A DNA stretch of 39,094 nucleotides from a virus. The translations under genes and the position numbers were made by a program. The notes below the pieces were generated by a model. The model ran no database searches. It was not told where the DNA came from and saw only the letters and a program-made list of their open reading frames with translations. The stretch is from the IMG/VR virus record IMGVR_UViG_3300008263_000006, positions 1 to 39,094 of that record; one strand, given 5' to 3'. Each line of letters begins with the position of its first letter. Position 1 is the first letter of the stretch. This document shows positions 33,460 through 39,094 of this stretch, piece after piece.

Positions 33460-35094
33460 ATGGGTGGTTTTTTACTCAATTCGTACATAGTTAGAATTGC
33501 TACGAACGAGGAGTCTCGAGATACAACCACGGCATATAATACAGAATTAGTTACATTTTATGTAAGCGGATTTGATACGACGTTTTTAACAAATAATCAA
33601 ACAAGCAAAACAACTACATTTAATACAACATTTAATACAACGTTTGAAACCTCAAACGAAGGTTCTACAACTACAACATACGATACATTCTATATTACAG
33701 CATTCTTAGATGGTGCCCAAGAACAGTATCAAGAAACATCCAAATCAGTAAGTAGAAGCACTTTAAGTGGAACTTCAAGATTAACTGGTACTGTCTCAGA
33801 AACAAACACAATAACAGACACTAGTAAAATTACTTCTAAAAATACAGACACTACTACTACAACATTATTTAATACAATTACCGTGTTTGCTTCAACGTAT
33901 GATACTAGTAGATCTACAAATACCTCTAGAAATACAAATACTGCATACACCACAGTGTTTGATACTTCGACCGCGTTTGCTACTAACACAGCATATTTGA
34001 CGGTATTTAATACTGCATTTCAAACATCGAATGAAGTTTCTACGACAACTTTGTATGACACCATTTATATTACAGCATTCTTAGATGGTGCCCAAGAAAT
34101 CTATCAAGAAACATCCAAATCAGCAAGTAGAAGCACCTTGAGCGGAACTTCAAAAAATACAGCTACTAGCAGAACAACATTGTTTGACACAAATACTGTA
34201 TATGGCACAACAACAACATTTACAACTTATGCCGATACTCTAACTATATTTAATACAAATTTTGCGGTTTCCACAACTACCACGTATGATACGGTTTATG
34301 TTACAGCATTCTTAGATGGCAAGCAAGAAATCTATCAAGACACATCAACAGAAGTCAGTAGAAGTACAGGAACAGGTTCAAGTTTATCGACAAGCGCATC
34401 AACATTAACAGAAAAAGATACTTCTAGGTCTACAGATACTTCTAAGTCGACGGAAACATCCAGAACAACCATATTTGATACAGCTACAGTGTATGCTACA
34501 ACATATGATACTAATAGATCTACTAGTAGTTCTACAAGCAAAACAACAGATACAAGCCAATTAACTGCTACTTCGGTGGCCACTATAAAGTCCACCAGTA
34601 CAGTATTTGACACAACAACCGCATTTCAAACATCGAATGAATTTTCTACGACAACTTTGTATAACAGCGTTTATATTACAGTATTCTTCGATGCTGGCCA
34701 AGAAGAATCTCGAGAAACATTCAAATCAGCAAGTAGAAGCACCCTAACTGGTACTTCAAAATCAACTGGTACTTCTGGGTTGACCTTGACGAGCACTTCA
34801 ACCACATATTCTACATTGTTCGGTACTTCCACTGTTTTTAGCACGTTATTTAATACAACTACGGTGTTTGCTACGAAATTCGATACAAGCAAATCAACCA
34901 CAAACTCCACTTCAAAAACAACAACGTACAATACATCGTATGATACTATTTTTGCAACTGGAGCTAGTTTATCTAAATCAACAATACGCGGAACATCAAA
35001 AACAACGAGCACGCTTTACAACACCATCGTTGGAACTATTGTTACAACAGAAATCGATGGCGACACGCAACAATATACTAGCGAACTTCAATAA
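33460..35094 (+). CDS. Second Thr dipeptide repeat protein with four FLDG islands
   Basis: The product has 544 residues. A short N-terminus (MGGFLLNSYIVRIATNEESR) is followed by the same alternating Thr-x pattern as the C-terminal part of the giant protein (for example TSKTTTFNTTFNTTFETS). Four ~38-residue islands interrupt it, each with Y-x-T-x-Y-[IV]-T-x-F-[LF]-D-[GA]-x-Q-E and then E/D-T-x-x-x-x-SRST. The C-terminus ends GTIVTTEIDGDTQQYTSELQ. It has no family known to me. It lies between fibre-type genes, one base after the preceding stop and with no strong ribosome site, so coupled translation is likely. It may pair with, or be an accessory to, the giant protein. Confidence 0.8.
   Translation: MGGFLLNSYIVRIATNEESRDTTTAYNTELVTFYVSGFDTTFLTNNQTSKTTTFNTTFNTTFETSNEGSTTTTYDTFYITAFLDGAQEQYQETSKSVSRSTLSGTSRLTGTVSETNTITDTSKITSKNTDTTTTTLFNTITVFASTYDTSRSTNTSRNTNTAYTTVFDTSTAFATNTAYLTVFNTAFQTSNEVSTTTLYDTIYITAFLDGAQEIYQETSKSASRSTLSGTSKNTATSRTTLFDTNTVYGTTTTFTTYADTLTIFNTNFAVSTTTTYDTVYVTAFLDGKQEIYQDTSTEVSRSTGTGSSLSTSASTLTEKDTSRSTDTSKSTETSRTTIFDTATVYATTYDTNRSTSSSTSKTTDTSQLTATSVATIKSTSTVFDTTTAFQTSNEFSTTTLYNSVYITVFFDAGQEESRETFKSASRSTLTGTSKSTGTSGLTLTSTSTTYSTLFGTSTVFSTLFNTTTVFATKFDTSKSTTNSTSKTTTYNTSYDTIFATGASLSKSTIRGTSKTTSTLYNTIVGTIVTTEIDGDTQQYTSELQ
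33664..33777 (+). repeat. FLDG island copy 1
   Basis: This 38-codon unit reads TYDTFYITAFLDGAQEQYQE followed by TSKSVSRSTLSGTS. It is nearly identical at the DNA level to copy 2, including ACAGCATTCTTAGATGGTGC. Confidence 0.9.
34039..34152 (+). repeat. FLDG island copy 2
   Basis: This 38-codon unit reads LYDTIYITAFLDGAQEIYQE followed by TSKSASRSTLSGTS. It has the same length as copies 1 and 4 and is the closest match to copy 1. Confidence 0.9.
34270..34380 (+). repeat. FLDG island copy 3
   Basis: This 37-codon unit reads TYDTVYVTAFLDGKQEIYQD followed by TSTEVSRSTGTGS. The DGKQ form is shared with the copy in the giant protein at 20673-20771. Confidence 0.88.
34645..34758 (+). repeat. FLDG island copy 4
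   Basis: This 38-codon unit reads LYNSVYITVFFDAGQEESRE followed by TFKSASRSTLTGTS. It is the most divergent of the four, but its flanks (QTSNEFSTTT) match those of copy 2 (QTSNEVSTTT). Confidence 0.88.
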
Positions 35095-35103
35095 GGCTTA
35101 CTT

Positions 35104-35430
35104 ATGGCAACCAAATTAAATCTATTCATTGACCAAGGCGCTGACTTCTCTACGACTATTGAAGTAGCAGACGAAGCAGGAGCACCACTAAATCTAACGA
35201 CTTACACAGGTCGTTCGCAGATGCGCAAGCACTATACTTCTACAACCTATAATTCATTTAATGTAACAGGCAATGCCAGTGGTGTAATTACTATTTCTAT
35301 GAATGCTGCTACAAGCGCAAATATTGCTAGTGGTCGTTATGTATGGGATCTAGAATTAGTTTCCTCAGGCAATGTCGTCTCGAGAATTGTTGAAGGCATT
35401 GTTACTATTAACCCTGAAGTTACGAGATAA
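35104..35430 (+). CDS. Small conserved tail-fibre-region protein
   Basis: The product has 108 residues and is all-beta in appearance: LNLFIDQGADFSTTIEVADE, then NLTTYTGRSQMRKHYTST, ISMNAATSANIASGRYVWDL and a VEGIVTINPEV end. I recall nearly the same architecture in many aquatic phages next to fibre genes, usually annotated as hypothetical structural proteins. The Ig-like or BppU-like strand order suggests an adaptor in the fibre or baseplate periphery. That role is inference. Confidence 0.65.
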   Translation: MATKLNLFIDQGADFSTTIEVADEAGAPLNLTTYTGRSQMRKHYTSTTYNSFNVTGNASGVITISMNAATSANIASGRYVWDLELVSSGNVVSRIVEGIVTINPEVTR

Positions 35431-35436
35431 CTAAAT

Positions 35437-35679
35437 ATGACTATAACAGTCAAAACAAGTAATCGAACTGCTCTTAGTCTAAAGGTTGTTGAGACAAGCG
35501 GTTTAATTAAACCATCTTTTCAGGCTGACGCTGTTAGTGTTACTTCTGCAGCTGCGAGATTAGATTCATTGGTAGATGTGGTGGAGAGAACTCCTGCAAA
35601 CAATTCCACGTTAGTTTATTATTCTGCGAACGACACTTACGTTGTCGAACAATTAAACTTAGACGGAGGTTCATTCTAA
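35437..35679 (+). CDS. Short fibre-associated protein ending in LDGGSF
   Basis: The product has 80 residues: MTITVKTSNRTALSLKVVET at the start, ARLDSLVDVVERTPANNSTL in the middle, and YSANDTYVVEQLNLDGGSF at the end. The last part is the same module that ends the following fibre gene in a shifted frame (YADLDGGTF), so both likely belong to one fibre complex. The start follows the previous stop by six bases, and the next gene begins two bases after its stop. Confidence 0.6.
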   Translation: MTITVKTSNRTALSLKVVETSGLIKPSFQADAVSVTSAAARLDSLVDVVERTPANNSTLVYYSANDTYVVEQLNLDGGSF

Positions 35680-35680
35680 A

Positions 35681-37192
35681 ATGGCCAATAAAATTCAAAT
35701 TAAACGCAGTACTACCAACGCAGCACCAACAGGTCTTGCTAATGGTGAACTTGCGTATACCTCGAATGGTGAAATACTATTCTTGGGTCACCCAGATGGT
35801 TCTACTGGTAGCATCGCTATCGGTGGTCGTCGTGTTCCTGGTACTCTAACTGCTAACCAAGCTCTTGTTGCCAACGCCACAAGCGGTATTGATAAAGTAA
35901 TCGTCGCTAACTTAGTTCCAACAGCCATCTATGCCAATGGTTCGACTGGTTCTGCTGGCCAAGTTCTTGCTTCTAACGGTACAGTGGCTTACTGGTTGAC
36001 TCCAGATGTTTCAACCACATATGATTTGCTTGTTGTTGCCAATACTGAAGCTAACGCTGGTCGCGTACGACTAGATCCTTCTTCTGGCGCAAACGATGAC
36101 GTATTATTCGTTGGTGCCAACGGTGTTACTGTTTCTTCTAACTCTACCGCAATTTTAATTACTGGTACATCTGGTGATATTACTGCAGTAACATCTGGTG
36201 ACGGTTTAACTGGTGGTGGTACTTCCGGTGACGTAACACTTAACGTTGGTGCTGGTGCAGGTATCTCGGTAGCTGCTGACGCTGTTGCTGTTAATGCTAA
36301 CAACGGTATTATTGCTAACTCTAGCGGTGTATTCGCTGATGCTGCCAATGGTATTTCAGTTGATGCTTCTGGTATTAACGTCCTTCGTGGTGACGGTACT
36401 CTTACTGTAAACGCAACTGGTGTTTATGTTAATACTGCCAATCTATCTGTTGCTACTTCTCAATTATCTGGTGATGTAGCTCTTGGTTCGGGAACTTCTG
36501 GTAACTATGTTGCCACTATTACTGCTGGTGCTGGTATTTCTGGTTCTTCTTCATCTGAGGGCGGCACTCCAACAATCGCTGTTGTAGCAAATAACGGTAT
36601 CGTAGCTAACTCATCTGGTACTTTCGTAAATGCTGGTGACGGTCTTGTTGCTAATGCAACTGGTGTTCATGTTGTTGCTGCCAATGGTATTTCGGTTGCT
36701 GCTGACTCAGTTGGTGTAACTACTGGTTCAACTTTAACTGTAAATGCAACAGGTATTCACGTCAACAGTACTCTATCGCTTACTGATTTGACTCTATCTG
36801 GTAACTTGGATATCAATGGTACGCTAACAACTGTTGATACTACAAACTTATCTGTAACTGATTCTATTATTTCGTTGGCTCGTGGTCAAAATACTGCAAG
36901 CACACTTGACATCGGTTTCTATGGTACATTCGGTAATGCAACTACTACGTCGTATTCTGGTCTATTCCGCGACGCTACTGACAATGTCTATAAACTATTC
37001 TCTGGCGCAATTCCAGAACCGACCACAACAGTTGATACTGCGAACGCAAACTTTGCACTTGCAAATCTAAGCATCAACAGCTTAACGCTAACTAGTGCGT
37101 TGGCAGCCATATATGGTGGTACAGGTCAGTCAACTTATGCAGCTGCAAAGTTCTACAATCTAACGGTACTGCAGTTATCTATGCTGACCTAG
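35681..37192 (+). CDS. Tail-fibre protein with apparent 3' frameshift
   Basis: The product has 503 residues as read. The N-terminus MANKIQIKRSTTNAAPTGLA, then GELAYTSNGEILFLGHPDGS, is a fibre-attachment module shared with the gene at 38727. Repeats of NGI(I/V)ANSSGxFxxAxxG and LxVNATGxxV follow, then DLTLSGNLDINGTLTTVDTT with a carrier domain (SIISLARGQNTAS, DIGFYGTFG) and GGTGQSTYAA. In the reading frame the end is KFYNLTVLQLSMLT. One base back, the sequence reads KVLQSNGTAVIYADLDGGTF and stops at 37207-37209, which is the expected family ending. A lost base in the run GCAAAG (about 37145-37150), or -1 slippage there, would restore it. Confidence 0.72.
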   Translation: MANKIQIKRSTTNAAPTGLANGELAYTSNGEILFLGHPDGSTGSIAIGGRRVPGTLTANQALVANATSGIDKVIVANLVPTAIYANGSTGSAGQVLASNGTVAYWLTPDVSTTYDLLVVANTEANAGRVRLDPSSGANDDVLFVGANGVTVSSNSTAILITGTSGDITAVTSGDGLTGGGTSGDVTLNVGAGAGISVAADAVAVNANNGIIANSSGVFADAANGISVDASGINVLRGDGTLTVNATGVYVNTANLSVATSQLSGDVALGSGTSGNYVATITAGAGISGSSSSEGGTPTIAVVANNGIVANSSGTFVNAGDGLVANATGVHVVAANGISVAADSVGVTTGSTLTVNATGIHVNSTLSLTDLTLSGNLDINGTLTTVDTTNLSVTDSIISLARGQNTASTLDIGFYGTFGNATTTSYSGLFRDATDNVYKLFSGAIPEPTTTVDTANANFALANLSINSLTLTSALAAIYGGTGQSTYAAAKFYNLTVLQLSMLT

Positions 37193-37226
37193 ATGGCGGT
37201 ACATTCTAAAATAAAACGGAGTTATT

Positions 37227-37403
37227 ATGAGTGAAGCAATATTTGTAAATGTGTATATTGAAAACATGAAAACGGCTCTTTTTGATGAGATTAGCAAACA
37301 TCTAATCACTAAGAGCCAACTTGATGTAATGTCAAAACAATTAGAAGAATTGACTGCGAAGTTGCAAAAGCTGGAAGCTAAGAATAAGAAAGTCGCAGAA
37401 TAA
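37227..37403 (+). CDS. Small coiled-coil protein (58 residues)
   Basis: ATG at 37227 and TAA at 37401-37403. The product starts MSEAIFVNVYIENMKTALFD and ends with a charged heptad helix (QLEELTAKLQKLEAKNKKVA). AACGGAG stands about seven bases ahead. Short proteins with an aromatic/Ile-rich head and a coiled tail are common beside T4-like fibre genes. It may be a fibre assembly helper or attachment peptide; unproven. A terminator follows directly. Confidence 0.7.
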   Translation: MSEAIFVNVYIENMKTALFDEISKHLITKSQLDVMSKQLEELTAKLQKLEAKNKKVAE

Positions 37404-37407
37404 CTTA

Positions 37408-37433
37408 AAGCCACCTTCGGGTGGCTTCTTTTT
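37408..37433 (+). terminator. Intrinsic terminator after the small coiled-coil gene
   Basis: An 8-bp perfect stem, AAGCCACC (37408-37415) with GGTGGCTT (37420-37427), has a TTCG tetraloop, and CTTTTT follows. It separates two fibre transcription units. Confidence 0.93.
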
Positions 37434-37437
37434 AGAG

Positions 37438-37445
37438 TATAAATA
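37438..37445 (+). promoter_or_regulatory. T4-type late promoter directly before a fibre gene
   Basis: An exact TATAAATA lies five bases after the terminator T-tract. With standard spacing (-13 to -6) the transcript would begin at about 37451, the A of the next start codon, so the message may be leaderless or nearly so. Confidence 0.7.
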
Positions 37446-37450
37446 ATCAT

Positions 37451-38665
37451 ATGGCTACTAATATCAAGAAAACATCTGTTGCTAATCGTGTTCCGAACAC
37501 TTTCGTATTAAGTACGGATGGTGATATCGGTGTCAACACGCACGATGGTAAAATGTACATTTCAAATTCAAGCAATGTGTTTGAAGTTGGTGCCAACATT
37601 TCTGGAAATGTTACTATTGGTGGCAACGTATCGATTGGTAATGAAATTACTAGTGTTAGAGGAATTAGATTTGACAGATATAATCCTGTCGTAGATCCTT
37701 TTATTCCAACCCCGCAAGAAGGATTACTGACATGGAATCCAGCAGAACAATGTTTGGATATTCATCAAAACGAAACCACGCTTCAAGTTGGTTTAGAACA
37801 CATGACATTAGTAAGAAATGAGACTGGTTTTGCTATACAACAAGGATCAGTTGTTGAATTTATTGGAGCAAATGGCGATGGTAATTATTTGTGTAGACCA
37901 TTTACCGCAAATTCTTCGGCTGATACAAGGCATGTAATTGGCGTTTCTACAGAACTAATTGAAGATGGTTCTCTTGGTCGTGCAACTAAATTTGGTAAGG
38001 TTAGATTTTTAGATACCAGCGGTACACCATATGGACAAACTTGGGTAGTTGGTGATGAATTGTATGCTTCGCCTACTATTGCTGGTGGATTAACAAAACT
38101 AAAACCTTCTCCACCAAACGCTGCTGTTATGATCGGAGTTGTAACTCAAGTTAGTTCATCTAATGGCATCATAATTGTAAATACACCAACTGTAGATAGA
38201 TTAAGATATGGTTCTTTTACAAGCAACGCTACACAGAATGCTGCAAGTTCAAATACCGCAACACCAATAACCTACACAACAAACGAAGGTTCAGTTGGTC
38301 ACTCTATTGTAACATATAATGGCGTCACAAATAGTGCGATTCAATGCGACCAGTCTGGTTTGTATAACTATCAATTTTCTTTACAGTTACAATCTAGTTC
38401 AGCTTCTAAAACTGATGTTTGGATTTGGTTTAGAAAAAATGGTACAAATATTGCTGATTCAGGTTCTGTAGTTTCTATTGAAAGTAATGGCGGCAAGGCA
38501 GTAGCAGCATGGAATATTATTGTTTCTATGGATCTCGGCGATAAGTTTCAAATAATGTGGGCTACTGATGACCATACAAAAGTAAACGTACCAGCTTTTC
38601 CTATTGGTACATTTCATCCTTCTATTCCATCTGTAATTTTAACTGTAACACAAGCAACCGTATAA
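37451..38665 (+). CDS. Fibre-type protein with C-terminal beta-sandwich domain
   Basis: The product has 404 residues. The N-terminus KTSVANRVPNTFVLSTDGDI, then GVNTHDGKMYISNSSNVFEV, is a short fibre-base module related in style to those of the neighbouring fibre genes. About 85-255 have LVRNETGFAIQQGSVVEFIG, HVIGVSTELIEDGSLGRATK, TWVVGDELYASPTIAGGLTK, a fold often seen in phage virion proteins. About 265-404 look like a jelly-roll (C1q/TNF-like) end: IQCDQSGLYNYQFSLQLQSS, DVWIWFRKNGTNIADSG, PSVILTVTQ. No clear ribosome site precedes the ATG, only AGAG about 13 bases away. Confidence 0.68.
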   Translation: MATNIKKTSVANRVPNTFVLSTDGDIGVNTHDGKMYISNSSNVFEVGANISGNVTIGGNVSIGNEITSVRGIRFDRYNPVVDPFIPTPQEGLLTWNPAEQCLDIHQNETTLQVGLEHMTLVRNETGFAIQQGSVVEFIGANGDGNYLCRPFTANSSADTRHVIGVSTELIEDGSLGRATKFGKVRFLDTSGTPYGQTWVVGDELYASPTIAGGLTKLKPSPPNAAVMIGVVTQVSSSNGIIIVNTPTVDRLRYGSFTSNATQNAASSNTATPITYTTNEGSVGHSIVTYNGVTNSAIQCDQSGLYNYQFSLQLQSSSASKTDVWIWFRKNGTNIADSGSVVSIESNGGKAVAAWNIIVSMDLGDKFQIMWATDDHTKVNVPAFPIGTFHPSIPSVILTVTQATV

Positions 38666-38668
38666 ATA
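38661..38668 (+). promoter_or_regulatory. T4-type late promoter overlapping the previous stop codon
   Basis: An exact TATAAATA includes the TAA stop of the upstream gene. The transcript would start near 38674, giving a ~50-base leader for the last fibre gene. Confidence 0.65.
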
Positions 38669-38671
38669 GAC

Positions 38672-38710
38672 CTGAGTAAATACTCAGATAATCCGTCAGT
38701 AGATACTGAC
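38672..38710 (+). promoter_or_regulatory. Tandem small hairpins in the leader of the last fibre gene
   Basis: There are two inverted repeats: CTGAGT-AAAT-ACTCAG (38672-38687) and GTCAGT-AGAT-ACTGAC (38695-38710). Both have 6-bp stems, 4-base loops and similar sequence. They lie just after the late promoter and before ACGGAGA, the ribosome site. Neither has a T-tract, so terminators are unlikely; mRNA stability or translation control is possible. Confidence 0.55.
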
Positions 38711-38726
38711 AAACGGAGATAGGCGA

Positions 38727-39094
38727 ATGCCAAATAAAATTCAAATTAAACGAACTACTACCTCTGGCTTACTACCAAACGTAAGCAACTCATCTAACAC
38801 CTCGTACATCGCCGCAGGTGAATTAGCAATCAACCTTACCGACAGGAAACTATTGTCTTCCAATGGTTCAGCGACATTTGAAGTTGGCGCGAACCTTGCA
38901 AGCATGGTTGTCGGAACTGGCTTTACGCTAACGAGTGGTAATGCAAACTTTGACAGTGGTGTTCTATTTGTTGATGGCACTAATAATAGAGTTGGTATTA
39001 ATACTGCAACTCCAACATCAGCGTTAGATGCCAATGGAAACATAAGAACGTCAGCGGGTTCTGGCGGCACGATTACAGCATTTGATAACAATTC
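38727..39094 (+). CDS. Tail-fibre-like protein, 3'-truncated by the window
   Basis: The frame is open from ATG at 38727 to the window end (about 122 codons). It begins MPNKIQIKRTTTSGLLPNVS, then YIAAGELAINLTDRKLLSSN, a fibre-attachment module paralogous to the start of the gene at 35681. It continues with NRVGINTATPTSALDANGNI, a repeat typical of beta-helical fibres and also present at 31749-33458. A good ribosome site (ACGGAGA) is seen. The missing part probably holds the shaft and tip. Confidence 0.75.
   Translation, partial: MPNKIQIKRTTTSGLLPNVSNSSNTSYIAAGELAINLTDRKLLSSNGSATFEVGANLASMVVGTGFTLTSGNANFDSGVLFVDGTNNRVGINTATPTSALDANGNIRTSAGSGGTITAFDNN

Noticed and set aside
15576-35094. Diversity-generating retroelement acting on the repeat genes
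   Set aside because: No reverse transcriptase, template repeat or adenine-biased variable repeat is seen in the window.
35430-35437. ACTAAATA as a late promoter
   Set aside because: The expected transcript start would fall inside the following gene, after its ATG.

Overview
The window is part of the late and structural region of a T4-like contractile-tailed phage (myovirus, Caudoviricetes). The evidence is the set of recognisable T4 homologues: gp59-gp32, gp26, gp54-like, gp4, gp48, gp53, gp27-like, gp5-like, gp25, gp6 and gp8. Several exact copies of the T4 late-promoter octamer TATAAATA also lie in front of genes. DNA is AT-rich and genes are tightly packed, with many TAATG or ATGA stop/start overlaps. 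There are no tRNAs, rRNAs, insertion sequences or CRISPR arrays. The gp32 lacks the zinc-binding cysteines of T4 gp32, and several tail genes have no obvious T4 counterpart. This suggests a distant relative of the kind found in aquatic bacteria (exo-T-even or cyanophage-like) rather than an enterobacterial T-even phage. The host cannot be named from the sequence, though the peptidoglycan-hydrolase-like spike domains fit a walled bacterium.

Layout. 1-2063 (+): replication genes, namely the end of a conserved phage protein, the helicase loader gp59 and the ssDNA-binding protein gp32, closed by a bidirectional terminator. 2094-6604 (-): a leftward block of gp4 (head completion), an unassigned structural-type protein, a gp54-like tube initiator and gp26. 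The gp26 gene ends in a -1 frameshift signal with a 67-codon open extension, and a candidate tape-measure protein follows. 6645-15576 (+): the rightward baseplate block of gp48, gp53, gp27-like hub, a three-gene version of the gp5 spike, a small Gly/Asp-rich protein, gp25 and gp6. 15576-31748 (+): large peripheral baseplate and fibre proteins, starting with a 2399-residue protein whose last ~1870 residues are a threonine-rich alternating dipeptide repeat. These continue with gp8, an 1802-residue DUF4815-like protein and its partner. 31749-39094 (+): tail-fibre-like proteins, including a second Thr-dipeptide repeat protein, small accessory proteins, a fibre gene with an apparent frameshift, and a fibre gene that runs off the right edge.

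How the genes fit together. gp26, its frameshift product and the next leftward gene look like the G/GT chaperone plus tape-measure arrangement of other tailed phages. gp54 and gp48 start and cap the tail tube. The gp27-like hub would carry a spike built from separate OB-hydrolase and beta-helix proteins, while gp25, gp6, gp53 and gp8 form wedges. The giant repeat proteins and the fibre genes are the likely outward-facing, host-contact parts.

The most unusual features are the Thr-dipeptide repeat proteins, which share a ~38-residue island motif; the split spike with two paralogous OB proteins carrying different hydrolase domains; and the putative programmed frameshift in gp26.
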